Source: Lachnospiraceae bacterium
Lineage (GTDB): Bacteria > Bacillota > Clostridia > Lachnospirales > Lachnospiraceae
Assembly: GCA_030825115.1 (NCBI GenBank)
Contig: JAPJQL010000009.1
Coordinates: forward strand, 1-61,592
Reading direction: 5' to 3'
Length of the DNA: 61,592 nucleotides
Below the pieces are notes generated by a model. That model had not been told where the DNA came from. It saw only the letters and a program-made list of their open reading frames with translations, and did not search any database. Every line of letters starts with the position of its first letter. The stretch's first letter is position 1. The translations under genes were made by a program, and so were the position numbers. Positions 52,021 through 60,315 of the stretch are shown in pieces.

Positions 52021-53697
52021 ATGAAAAGAAACATGAGCCTTATCCTGGCCGCAGCTCTGGCGGCAAGTCTTGCGATGACAGGCTGCGGCGGCAGTAAAGG
52101 AAGTACCGGTGACGCCGGGGCGGCGGGAGGCAGCCAGACGACGACGGCAGAGGCAGGTGAGAAAAAGGGCGCCCAGGCAGATACCGCCGGATATCTGGTT
52201 GCGGTATTGAACGCCGATATCCAGACCGCAGATGCGCAGAAGACATCCAAGGATTATCAGACCCCGATGAATATCTTTGACCGCCTGGTGGACATCAAGG
52301 TGGGCGCAGACGGCTCTACCAGTATTGAACCAAGTCTTGCCGAGTCCTGGGATATCTCCGACGATGGGCTGGAGTACACCTTCCATCTGAGGCAGGGCGT
52401 GAAATTCCACAACGGCAATGATTTTACCGCAGAGGATGTGGCCTACACCTTTCACCGCCTGCTGACTGTGGAAGGCGGCGTAAACTCTGGTTTTGTAGAT
52501 CAGGTGAAGGGGGCTGACGAGCTCTTGGCGGGAAAGGCAGACACATTAGAGGGGCTGGAAGTCGTAGACGATCATACGGTAAAGCTCACATTAAAAGAGC
52601 CGTATGCGGCATTTTTAGCGTGTATCTCTTCTCCTGGCGTCTCCATCTATGACAGTGAGGCGACGGAGGCTGCGGGCGACCAGTTTGGACTTGATCCGGC
52701 TGTGACGGTAGGTACGGGACCGTTTGTATTCACCTCATGGACGTTAAATGACCAGCTTGTTCTGAAAAGAAATGACGATTACTGGAAAGGGGCTTCTGCA
52801 CTTCCGGGCGTTGTAGTGAAGATTGTGCCGGATACCGAGACGCAGACCATGATGTTTGAGAGCGGAGAGCTGGATATCATCGACCTGGATTTTGTCACCG
52901 ACGCGACGGACCGGTTTGTGGCTACCTACCCGGACCAGATCGTGGAGGGCAACCGTGTAGGCACGACCTATTTTACGATGAACCAGAACATAGAACCGCT
53001 TGACAACTTACAGGTGCGTAAGGCAGTGCAGATGGCGATCGACAGGCAGACGATCCTGGATGCGCTGTACGGCGGGCGCGGACAGGTGGAGCAGGGGATA
53101 TTCCCTCACGGCCTGATCGGATTTAACCCGGACCAGGAAGTGATTCCTTACGATCCGGCGGCGGCAAAGGAACTGCTTAAAAACGCAGGATATGCCGATG
53201 GATTTACGATGGAGCTGTCAGCGGACAGTTCTGCATCCGATACGGTGACGATGGCGCTGGAGATCATCAAGGAGCAGCTTGCGGAGGTCGGCATCAACGC
53301 GGAGATCAAAAATTATGACCAGGCAACCTGGCTGGATACCAGAAAGGCCGGCGAGTTAGGTTCTTTCATGTCCACCTGGACAGCAGATTTCAACGACCCG
53401 GATAACTTTATCTATACCTTCTTCGGGACGGCGGAGAATACGAAGCTCCGTTCCCTCAACTATCCGGATACCGGTGTGATGGCCCGTGTCGCGGCTGCCC
53501 GCGGTATCGTGGACGACGGGGAGAGGATTGCAGAGTATCACGCGCTTGAAGACAAGATCATCCACGAGGACGCAGCTTGGGTGCCGATGTATTCCAGAAA
53601 GCATCTGTGGGCGGTGAGCAAACGGGTACAGAATTTTGTCCCGGTGTGGAGCGGCGTGGGCGATATGCTGTTCTATGGTGTTTCTTTAACAGAGTGA
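52021..53697 (+). CDS. Peptide/nickel-type ABC transporter substrate-binding lipoprotein (family 5)
   Basis: 558 residues from the ATG at 52021, preceded by GAGGAGGAG. The lipobox is AMTGC (Cys22), followed by a Gly/Ala/Thr linker. Family 5 motifs are LAESWDISDDGLEYTFHLRQ, VKFHNGNDFTAEDVAYTFHR and VRKAVQMAIDRQTI. It binds oligopeptides or similar solutes outside the cell. It is the first gene of a full Dpp/Opp-type operon. A strong hairpin follows it, as in the sugar operon at 29 kb. Confidence 0.92.
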   Translation: MKRNMSLILAAALAASLAMTGCGGSKGSTGDAGAAGGSQTTTAEAGEKKGAQADTAGYLVAVLNADIQTADAQKTSKDYQTPMNIFDRLVDIKVGADGSTSIEPSLAESWDISDDGLEYTFHLRQGVKFHNGNDFTAEDVAYTFHRLLTVEGGVNSGFVDQVKGADELLAGKADTLEGLEVVDDHTVKLTLKEPYAAFLACISSPGVSIYDSEATEAAGDQFGLDPAVTVGTGPFVFTSWTLNDQLVLKRNDDYWKGASALPGVVVKIVPDTETQTMMFESGELDIIDLDFVTDATDRFVATYPDQIVEGNRVGTTYFTMNQNIEPLDNLQVRKAVQMAIDRQTILDALYGGRGQVEQGIFPHGLIGFNPDQEVIPYDPAAAKELLKNAGYADGFTMELSADSSASDTVTMALEIIKEQLAEVGINAEIKNYDQATWLDTRKAGELGSFMSTWTADFNDPDNFIYTFFGTAENTKLRSLNYPDTGVMARVAAARGIVDDGERIAEYHALEDKIIHEDAAWVPMYSRKHLWAVSKRVQNFVPVWSGVGDMLFYGVSLTE

Positions 53698-53711
53698 TCA
53701 TAATGTGAGAT

Positions 53712-53762
53712 AAAAGGAGATGCCGCAGGTGAATGAATTGACTTTGCGGCATCTCCTTTTGT
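53712..53762 (+). terminator. Intraoperon hairpin between binding protein and permeases
   Basis: A perfect 16-bp stem AAAAGGAGATGCCGCA/TGCGGCATCTCCTTTT with a 17-nt loop, 14 bp after the stop. Likely a partial terminator that lowers expression of the downstream permease and ATPase genes. Confidence 0.8.
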
Positions 53763-53779
53763 GGAAAGGGGAACTGATA

Positions 53780-54703
53780 ATGCTGAAAAAAGTGTTGAAA
53801 CGGATTCTGATCTCCATTCCCGTGCTGGTCGGCGTGGTGCTGATCATCTTCATCATGCTGAGGATTGTGCCTGGGGACCCGGCCGTCACCATGATGGGGG
53901 AGCATGTGAATCCGGCGATCATCGAGAAGCTGAGCCGGGAGATGGGGCTGGACCAGCCGATGCATGTCCAGTTTTTTAAATATGTGGGGAATGCATTAAA
54001 GGGAGATTTTGGCACGTCCTACCGGCTGAACCGGAATGTGACCGGGATCATCCTCGACGCATTTCCAAACACGGTGAAACTGTCGGTCTGCGCCGCGATC
54101 GTGGCCTGGGTGATCGGGATCACAGCGGGCATCGTGGCGGCGATCCGACAGAACCGGCTTTTGGACCGGCTGTTCATGGGCTGCGCGCTGATGGGCGTCT
54201 CCATGCCGGTGTTTATGACGGCGCTGGTGCTGCAGTATGTGTTCGCGTTCAAGCTGAAATGGTTTCCTGTGTCCGGGTTTGATTCATTTCGCGCGATGGT
54301 GCTTCCGGCAATCGTTCTTGGGTGGAATTCGGCGGGCAGCATTGCCCGTATGACCCGATCGAACCTGGTGGAGATCATGCAGAATGATTTTATCCGGACG
54401 GCGCGGGCCAAGGGGCTTCGGGAGTATGGGGTCATCATCGGGCATGCGCTGAAAAATGCCATGCTCCCTGTTGTCACCATGATGGCGCTTCAGATTTCCA
54501 GCATGCTTTCCGGCGCGGTGCTGACCGAGAGTGTGTTTGGCGTCCCGGGAATCGGGCGTCTGGCGGTCAATGCGATCGAGACGCGGGACATGCCGCTTTT
54601 GCAGGGGACGGTCATCTTTACGACGGTGCTGATCATCATCGGCAATCTGATTGCGGACCTGCTCTACAATGTTTTAGACCCAAGAATCAGGGAGGGCGCG
54701 TAA
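53780..54703 (+). CDS. Peptide-type ABC transporter permease (DppB-like)
   Basis: 307 residues from the ATG at 53780; an in-frame ATG at 53720 lies inside the hairpin and is not used. The start MLKKVLKRILISIPVLVGV is typical of DppB. LRIVPGDPAV and the EAA loop RTARAKGLREYGVIIGHAL are present, with six hydrophobic segments. It pairs with the next gene, two bases after its stop. Confidence 0.92.
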   Translation: MLKKVLKRILISIPVLVGVVLIIFIMLRIVPGDPAVTMMGEHVNPAIIEKLSREMGLDQPMHVQFFKYVGNALKGDFGTSYRLNRNVTGIILDAFPNTVKLSVCAAIVAWVIGITAGIVAAIRQNRLLDRLFMGCALMGVSMPVFMTALVLQYVFAFKLKWFPVSGFDSFRAMVLPAIVLGWNSAGSIARMTRSNLVEIMQNDFIRTARAKGLREYGVIIGHALKNAMLPVVTMMALQISSMLSGAVLTESVFGVPGIGRLAVNAIETRDMPLLQGTVIFTTVLIIIGNLIADLLYNVLDPRIREGA

Positions 54704-54704
54704 G

Positions 54705-55625
54705 ATGAGTACAAGTGACAGAATTTCTAATATACAGAAAGAGCCGTTGGGCTATGCAGACGATTCCCAGATCGGGGAGGCAGATACCTGGCTGGATAAG
54801 GCGAAGACTCTGGTACGCCAGAATAAACTGGCGGCGTTTTCTGCGGTACTGATCGTACTGATCATTCTCATTGCGGTCTTTGCGCCGATTGTAGCACCTT
54901 ATGACCATCTGAAACAGAGCCTGGCGGACCGGCTTGCCTATCCAAGCGCAGAGCACTGGCTGGGGACGGATGAGCTGGGGCGGGATGTGCTGAGCCGGAT
55001 CATCTTCGGCGCGCGGGTTTCCCTGACGATCGGCCTTGTGCCGACGCTGATCTCCATGGCGATCGGCACAGTGCTTGGTTTATATGCCGGATTTTACGGC
55101 GGCAAGGTGGATTTTATCATCATGCGCCTGGCGGACGTCATGCTGGCGTTCCCGTCGCTTTTGCTTGCGATGGTTGTGATGTATACGATGGGAGGCGGTC
55201 TGATCAATATCTTTATCGCGCTGAGCCTTGTCAACTGGGCCGGTACGGCGCGGATCGTGCGCTCGCAGACGCTCTCGCTCAAGGAGAAGGAGTATGTGGA
55301 AGCGGCCAGGTCGATCGGCGTGAAAAAATCGACGATCATGTTCCGGCACATTTTGCCGAACTGTCTGCCGTCTTTGATCGTATTGTTTACGCTCAATATC
55401 CCTGCGGCGATCCTGTCGGAAGCTTCTTTGAGCTTCCTTGGCGTCGGGGCGCAGCCGCCTTCGGCAAGCTGGGGACTGATGGTCGTGCGCGGCAAAAAGT
55501 ATCTGTTCAGCGAACCATGGCTGTCCATCGCGCCGAGCGTGGCGATCATGGTGATCGTGCTGGCGTTTAATTTTCTCGGTGACGGCCTGCGGGATGTGCT
55601 GGACCCATATCTGAAAGAACAGTGA
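54705..55625 (+). CDS. Peptide-type ABC transporter permease (DppC-like)
   Basis: 306 residues, GGAGG nine bases upstream within the previous gene. A cytosolic N-terminus of about 45 residues is followed by six hydrophobic segments. The family motif HWLGTDELGRDVLSRIIFGA and the EAA loop YVEAARSIGVKKSTIMFRH are present. It is the second channel subunit of the importer and is followed by two ATPase genes. Confidence 0.92.
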   Translation: MSTSDRISNIQKEPLGYADDSQIGEADTWLDKAKTLVRQNKLAAFSAVLIVLIILIAVFAPIVAPYDHLKQSLADRLAYPSAEHWLGTDELGRDVLSRIIFGARVSLTIGLVPTLISMAIGTVLGLYAGFYGGKVDFIIMRLADVMLAFPSLLLAMVVMYTMGGGLINIFIALSLVNWAGTARIVRSQTLSLKEKEYVEAARSIGVKKSTIMFRHILPNCLPSLIVLFTLNIPAAILSEASLSFLGVGAQPPSASWGLMVVRGKKYLFSEPWLSIAPSVAIMVIVLAFNFLGDGLRDVLDPYLKEQ

Positions 55626-55639
55626 GGAGGTGGATCTTG

Positions 55640-56632
55640 ATGAACGAATCGATAGTACTTGATATCCGTAACTTAAAGTCCCACTTCTTTACGGCTAAGG
55701 GGGAGGTTCCGGCGGTGGACGGCGTCAGCATCCAGGTCCCGGCGGGCAAGATCATCGGAATCGTGGGAGAGTCCGGGTGCGGGAAGAGCATGACGGCGAT
55801 GTCGGTCATGGGACTGCTCCGATATCCGGGAAAGGTGGTGGACGGGACGATCGTACTGGACGGCCGGGATATCACCCGTCTGACGCCAAAGGAGCTGGCA
55901 GATGTGCGGGGCAATGAGATCTCCATGATCTTCCAGGAGCCGATGACGTCCTTAAATCCGGTCTATCCGGTGGGGCGGCAGGTGCGGGAGGCGATCCTTC
56001 TGCATCAGAAGATGTCCAAAGAAGAGGCAAAGCAGAAGGTGATCGATATCTTCCGGGCGGTAGGGATACCAGAACCGGAAAAGCGGTATCATTCTTATCC
56101 CCATCAGCTTTCCGGCGGCCTTCGCCAGAGGGTCATGATCGGGATGGCGATGGTGTGCAGGCCCAAGGTCATGATTGCCGACGAGCCGACGACGGCGCTG
56201 GATGTGACGATCGAGGCTCAGATCCTGCGGCTGATGAAAAAGCTGTGTGAGGAGCAGGGGACTTCGATCATCCTGATCACTCACAATATGGGCGTGGTAG
56301 CGGAAATCTGCGATTATGTCTATGTCATGTATGCCGGGAAGGTGATGGAGCAGGCGGAGACATTTGAACTGTTTGAAAACCGTTCCCATCCATATACCCA
56401 GGGGCTTTTAAAGTCGATCCCAAGGCTGGATGAGAAAGTGGAGCGGCTGTACACGATCGAGGGCGTGGTCCCGAACCTTCTGCATCTGCCCAAAGGGTGT
56501 AATTTCTGCAACCGCTGCGAGCGGGCGGCAGAGCGTTGTTTTCAGGAAAAGCCGGGACTGTATGAGACATCAGAGGGACATGGCGTCCGCTGTTTCCTGT
56601 ATGAGAGCGAGGTGATGCTGGATGGAAAGTAA
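55640..56632 (+). CDS. Peptide-type ABC transporter ATPase (DppD-like)
   Basis: 330 residues from the ATG at 55640, with GAGGAGGTG upstream. Walker A is GESGCGKSM, the signature LSGGLRQR and Walker B MIADEPTTALD. The C-terminal oligopeptide-transporter domain has a Cys cluster (CNFCNRCERAAERC), a pattern that can hold a [4Fe-4S] cluster in some DppD proteins. It overlaps the next ATPase gene by 11 bp. Confidence 0.93.
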   Translation: MNESIVLDIRNLKSHFFTAKGEVPAVDGVSIQVPAGKIIGIVGESGCGKSMTAMSVMGLLRYPGKVVDGTIVLDGRDITRLTPKELADVRGNEISMIFQEPMTSLNPVYPVGRQVREAILLHQKMSKEEAKQKVIDIFRAVGIPEPEKRYHSYPHQLSGGLRQRVMIGMAMVCRPKVMIADEPTTALDVTIEAQILRLMKKLCEEQGTSIILITHNMGVVAEICDYVYVMYAGKVMEQAETFELFENRSHPYTQGLLKSIPRLDEKVERLYTIEGVVPNLLHLPKGCNFCNRCERAAERCFQEKPGLYETSEGHGVRCFLYESEVMLDGK

Positions 56633-57614
56633 TCATAATATGACGCACTCCGGGCGGGTTTTGCTGGAGGCGAAGCATCTTGTAAAGGAGTTTCCTGTTG
56701 GGGGAACAAAGAAAGCGCCTCAGGTTGTCCATGCGGTATCCGATGTGAACCTGACAATCTATGAGGGGGAGACCCTGGCCCTGGTCGGGGAATCCGGCTG
56801 CGGGAAGAGCACGCTGGGGCGGGTGCTGATCCGGCTGCTGGATGCAACTTCCGGCGAGATCTATTTTGACGGGGAAGAGATCGTCGGGATGAAGGACGCC
56901 GCCTTTGCCAGCCGCAGACGCCAGATGCAGATTATCTTTCAGGACCCCTATGCGTCGTTGAATCCGCGCATGAGCGTAAAAGAGATCATCGCGGAGCCGC
57001 TGACGACCTATGGGCTGAAGGATAAGGCTAAGCTGGATAAAAAGGTGCGTGAGCTGATGAACGAAGTCGGTATCCCGGAGGAGTTTATCAACCGGTATCC
57101 CCATCAGTTTTCCGGAGGGCAGCGGCAGAGAATCGGGATTGCCAGGGCAATTGCGCTGAACCCAAAGCTGATCATCTGTGACGAGCCGGTGTCGGCGCTG
57201 GACGTTTCGATCCAGTCCCAGGTGCTGAACCTGCTAAAAGACCTGCAGGAGGAATACCGGCTTACGTATCTGTTCATTTCCCACGATTTGAGCGTGGTGA
57301 AGTTCATTGCCGACCGGGTATGCGTGATGTTCCTTGGCTGCATCTGTGAGATTGGGGATACGGACAGCCTGTACGAGCATCCGCTGCACCCGTATACGAA
57401 ATTTTTGCTGAATGCGATTCCAAAGGCAGATCCGAAGCTCAGGAGTGAGGAGAAGGAACTGCTGAGCGGGGAGATCCCATCGCCGGTGAATCCGCCGGCC
57501 GGGTGCAGGTTCCACACGCGCTGTCCTTATGCGCGGGACGTGTGCCGGAAGGAGCCACCGGAAGGGAAGATGGTTGGAATGCGGCAGGTGTTCTGTCATT
57601 TTCCGTTGGAATAG
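56622..57614 (+). CDS. Peptide-type ABC transporter ATPase (DppF-like)
   Basis: 330 residues from the ATG at 56622, inside the end of the previous gene. Walker A is GESGCGKSTLGR, the signature FSGGQRQRIGIARA and Walker B ICDEPVSALDVS. The C-terminal part (CRFHTRCPYARDVC) is shared with other DppF proteins. It completes the five-gene importer. The folate enzyme gene follows 13 bp later and may be cotranscribed. Confidence 0.93.
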   Translation: MESNHNMTHSGRVLLEAKHLVKEFPVGGTKKAPQVVHAVSDVNLTIYEGETLALVGESGCGKSTLGRVLIRLLDATSGEIYFDGEEIVGMKDAAFASRRRQMQIIFQDPYASLNPRMSVKEIIAEPLTTYGLKDKAKLDKKVRELMNEVGIPEEFINRYPHQFSGGQRQRIGIARAIALNPKLIICDEPVSALDVSIQSQVLNLLKDLQEEYRLTYLFISHDLSVVKFIADRVCVMFLGCICEIGDTDSLYEHPLHPYTKFLLNAIPKADPKLRSEEKELLSGEIPSPVNPPAGCRFHTRCPYARDVCRKEPPEGKMVGMRQVFCHFPLE

Positions 57615-57627
57615 GGGCGTGGATACC

Positions 57628-58239
57628 ATGATGGCAGCGGTGGAAGAACAGAAGAGACGGCTCAGGCAGGAGGTCAAACTGTTGATTGGGGAGCTGGAAG
57701 AAACATATTGCCAAAAAGCGGATGAGGAGATATACCGCCGGATTCTCAGTCTGCCGGAGTATAGGCGGGCGGATACGGTATTCTGCTTTGTGGGGACTCG
57801 CAGTGAGATCGATACGGTTCCTGTTCTCATGGATGCGTGGAGCCGGGGTAAACGGGTCTGTGTGCCGAAATGTGTTGGGAAAGGGGTCATGAACGCATAT
57901 CGGATTGATGGAATGGAGGATCTGCGGGAGGGAAGCTATGGGATCCTGGAGCCGGGGGAGCAGGCGGTGATGGTTCTTCCCGAAGAGATTGACCTGGTGC
58001 TGGCTCCCTGCCTTTCCTGCAGCCGTGACGGGAGACGTCTGGGATATGGAGGCGGTTATTATGACCGGTATCTGGGGCGTGTCACAGCGCCGAAGGCGGT
58101 GCTTTGCCGAAGCCGGGTGATGCGGGAAGATATTCCGGTTGATGGCTTTGATATCCCAATGGATCTGGTGGTTTGTGAGGATTATGTGGAAAAAACGGCC
58201 GGATTCATGCGGGAAACGTATAAAATGGAAAAGAAATGA
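57628..58239 (+). CDS. 5-formyltetrahydrofolate cyclo-ligase
   Basis: 203 residues from the ATG at 57628 (AGGGG upstream); the ATG at 57631 is equally possible. Family signatures are KRRLRQEVK at the N-terminus, EIDLVLAPCLSCSRDGRRLGYGGG, then GGYYDRYL for ATP/Mg binding, and VDGFDIPMDLVVCED at the C-terminus. It converts 5-formyl-THF to 5,10-methenyl-THF using ATP, salvaging the inhibitory storage folate. It lies between the peptide importer and a Crp/Fnr regulator. No functional link to either is evident. Confidence 0.92.
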   Translation: MMAAVEEQKRRLRQEVKLLIGELEETYCQKADEEIYRRILSLPEYRRADTVFCFVGTRSEIDTVPVLMDAWSRGKRVCVPKCVGKGVMNAYRIDGMEDLREGSYGILEPGEQAVMVLPEEIDLVLAPCLSCSRDGRRLGYGGGYYDRYLGRVTAPKAVLCRSRVMREDIPVDGFDIPMDLVVCEDYVEKTAGFMRETYKMEKK

Positions 58240-58248
58240 GGCGGGGAG

Positions 58249-58911
58249 ATGAATGCAGAAATACTAAAAGAGGGGTTTTCATTCTGGGAACATCTGACTT
58301 CTGACGAACAGGAGCTTCTCATATCGAGCAGCACCTTCGTCAGCTATCCGAAAGGCATGCCCATCCACCGTTCTGACGAGCGCTGTGCGGGGCTTCTTCT
58401 GGTGCGTTCGGGGCAGCTCAGGGTTTATATTATTTCGGAGGATGGCAGGGAGGTCACGCTGTACCGGCTGTTTCAGGGAGATACCTGTGTGCTGTCGGCT
58501 TCCTGTGTATTAAATGAGGTGGCGTTTGATGTGCTGATCGATACGGTGGAGGATACGGAGGCGGTATTGATTCCAATCAGGGTATTTCATCAGCTTATGG
58601 AGAAGAACGTCTATGTGGAGCTGTATTCATACAAACTGGCAACGGAGCGCTTTTCCGATGTGATGTGGTCGGTGCAGCAGATCCTTTTTATGGGAGTGGA
58701 CCGAAGGCTGGCTATTTTTCTGTGGGATGAGATGGTGAAGAACGGAAAAGATACCATATCCTATACCCATGACCAGATGGCGCGGTATATCGGAAGCGCC
58801 AGAGAGGTGGTCTCCAGAATGTTAAAGTATTTTAGCCAGGAGGGAATCATCAGCCAGTCCCGCGGCTCGATACGGATTCTGGACAGGGAGAAGCTGAAGG
58901 CTTATCTGTGA
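58249..58911 (+). CDS. Crp/Fnr-family transcriptional regulator
   Basis: 220 residues, GAGGCGGGGAG upstream. The N-terminal cNMP-type beta barrel is at about 15-125 (VRSGQLRVYIISEDGREVTLYRLFQGDTC). The C-terminal winged helix (TISYTHDQMARYIGSAREVVSRMLKYF) is at about 165-210. There is no N-terminal Fe-S cysteine cluster as in FNR; scattered Cys are present at the barrel. It lies 9 bp after the folate gene and 69 bp before the ferredoxin gene. The common box in the next two promoters may be its target. Confidence 0.9.
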   Translation: MNAEILKEGFSFWEHLTSDEQELLISSSTFVSYPKGMPIHRSDERCAGLLLVRSGQLRVYIISEDGREVTLYRLFQGDTCVLSASCVLNEVAFDVLIDTVEDTEAVLIPIRVFHQLMEKNVYVELYSYKLATERFSDVMWSVQQILFMGVDRRLAIFLWDEMVKNGKDTISYTHDQMARYIGSAREVVSRMLKYFSQEGIISQSRGSIRILDREKLKAYL

Positions 58912-58933
58912 GTTAGTTACAGATTTGCATCAT

Positions 58934-58959
58934 GAACTCAGGTATACTTGGCATATCAT
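58934..58959 (+). promoter_or_regulatory. Shared promoter box upstream of the ferredoxin gene
   Basis: GAACTCAGGTATACT (58934-58948), followed by TATCAT (58954-58959) as candidate -10. A 13/15 match, GAACTGAGGTAAACT, lies at 59801-59815 before the next small gene at nearly the same distance from its -10. Confidence 0.5.
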
Positions 58960-58980
58960 TTGATTACCGGAGGATTTAAT

Positions 58981-59184
58981 ATGGCAAAACGATATGCATC
59001 GGTTACAGAAACGATATGTGTGGCATGCGGGGCATGTGAAAAAATATGTCCGAAAGCTGCGGTTGCAGTATGGAAGGGCTGTTATGCAAAGGTAGATATG
59101 GAGAAATGCGTGGGCTGCGGGCTGTGTGCAAAGACCTGCCCGGCGGCGGTTATCACCATCCTTTCAAGGGAGGCGGGCGCATGA
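58981..59184 (+). CDS. Two-cluster [4Fe-4S] ferredoxin
   Basis: 67 residues from the ATG at 58981, with GGAGG upstream. Two CxxCxxCxxxCP motifs (Cys13/16/19/23 and Cys43/46/49/53) bind two [4Fe-4S] clusters, and an extra Cys34 lies between them. It is a soluble electron carrier or a subunit docking to the membrane protein whose start overlaps its stop (ATGA). The pair looks like an electron-transfer unit with an unknown partner. Confidence 0.92.
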   Translation: MAKRYASVTETICVACGACEKICPKAAVAVWKGCYAKVDMEKCVGCGLCAKTCPAAVITILSREAGA

Positions 59185-59759
59185 AGGCGAAGCGTTGGTA
59201 TGATTATCTGTGGATCTGGTCTGTCATCTATTTTGTACTTGGATTTTTCAATATCCTGTTTGCATGGCTGGGAATGATTGATTTTCTGCTTCCAATGGCG
59301 ATTGCGGTCTTTGGGAAAAATAAATGGTTCTGCAATCATCTCTGCGGACGGGGACAGCTGTTTGCACTTCTTGGCGGGAAGATGAAATGTTCCAGAAACC
59401 GCCCGACACCCCGTTTTTTGGTGTCAAAATGGTTTCGGTATGGTTTTTTGGCCTTCTTTTTGACGATGTTTGGCAATATGGTATTCCAGACCTGGCTGGT
59501 GGCGTCTGGGAGCAGGAACTTAAGGGAAGCGGTGAAGCTGTTGTGGACATTCCGCGTTCCCTGGGGCTGGGCTTATACGGCCGGAACTGTGCCGGACTGG
59601 GTGGCGCAGTTTAGCTTTGGGTTTTACGGGCTGATGTTGACGTCGCTGATCATCGGGCTTGTGGTGATGCTCCTTTATAAACCACGGAGCTGGTGTACCT
59701 TCTGTCCGATGGGGACGATGACCCAGGCGATCTGTAAGATGGGGAACAGGACTCTATAA
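59181..59759 (+). CDS. NapH/NosR-like Cys-motif membrane protein
   Basis: 192 residues from the ATG at 59181, with GGGAGGCGGG upstream, overlapping the ferredoxin stop. Three or four membrane segments (about 9-28, 30-48, 92-112, 140-165) are seen. CNHLCGRGQLFALLG follows the second and CTFCPMGTMTQAIC lies near the C-terminus. These Cys-x3-CG/Cys-x2-CP motifs recall the NapH/NosR/RdxA family of membrane iron-sulfur proteins, but the usual C-terminal ferredoxin domain is a separate gene here (58981-59184). It may pass electrons between the membrane and a cytosolic acceptor. Confidence 0.8.
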   Translation: MKAKRWYDYLWIWSVIYFVLGFFNILFAWLGMIDFLLPMAIAVFGKNKWFCNHLCGRGQLFALLGGKMKCSRNRPTPRFLVSKWFRYGFLAFFLTMFGNMVFQTWLVASGSRNLREAVKLLWTFRVPWGWAYTAGTVPDWVAQFSFGFYGLMLTSLIIGLVVMLLYKPRSWCTFCPMGTMTQAICKMGNRTL

Positions 59760-59800
59760 AAAGTCATAAAAAACAAAAATTTTTTCCATATTAATTTTCG

Positions 59801-59827
59801 GAACTGAGGTAAACTGATTGATACAAT
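59801..59827 (+). promoter_or_regulatory. Shared promoter box upstream of the small Cys-containing protein gene
   Basis: GAACTGAGGTAAACT (59801-59815), with TACAAT (59822-59827) as candidate -10. It pairs with the box at 58934-58948. Confidence 0.5.
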
Positions 59828-59874
59828 TACAACCGGCAGTATGATTGTAAAAATGAATCAGGAGGTACATAATA

Positions 59875-60192
59875 TTGACAACAGTAGAGATCAATCCAGG
59901 GGTCTGCGGTTTTGTGACAACCGTGACAGCGGAGTCGGAGGATCAGCAGGAGGTAACGGTATCCGTACAGTCAGGCTGTGCCAGTATCCGGAAGATGATG
60001 GAGGATTTAGGCAGTGAATTTGATGCATTTGAGGTCTGCCTGGTGAGACCGGGAGAGGGGGCATTTTTCGAATACGCCGCAAAAAATTTTCCGGTTCATG
60101 CGGCATGTCCGGTTCTGTCGGGAATCATCAAATGTATGGAGGCAGAGTGCAGGCTGGCTCTTCCGGCGCCGGTATCGATGACGTTCCGGTGA
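59875..60192 (+). CDS. Small Cys-containing protein, DUF6951-like
   Basis: 105 residues from a TTG start at 59875, chosen because GGAGG ends 9 nt upstream and no ATG or GTG fits. The N-terminus VEINPGVCGFVTTVTA and Cys residues at 11, 35, 55, 78, 87 and 92 are notable. The pattern (one Cys in PGVCGF, others in SGCASI, FEVC, AACPV and KCMEAEC) suggests metal or cluster binding. I recall similar clostridial proteins named DUF6951, but am unsure. It follows the ferredoxin/membrane pair and shares their promoter box. Confidence 0.72.
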   Translation: MTTVEINPGVCGFVTTVTAESEDQQEVTVSVQSGCASIRKMMEDLGSEFDAFEVCLVRPGEGAFFEYAAKNFPVHAACPVLSGIIKCMEAECRLALPAPVSMTFR

Positions 60193-60193
60193 C

Positions 60194-60236
60194 GGATCTT
60201 GGCGGTATCACAGGATCACATCACAGGATCTTGGCA
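60194..60236. repeat. Short direct repeats upstream of the LacI-family gene
   Basis: ATCACAGGATC occurs at 60207-60217 and 60220-60230 (13-bp period), flanked by two copies of GGATCTTGGC (60194-60203 and 60227-60236). This may be a local duplication or a regulator site. A TATAAT -10 for the downstream gene lies at 60268-60273. Confidence 0.5.
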
Positions 60237-60315
60237 AATTTTAGGTGAAGATATCTGCCCGGTATGGTATAATGTGAATCACAGAAACTGATTGTGCAGG
60301 AGGTTACGATTTCAT

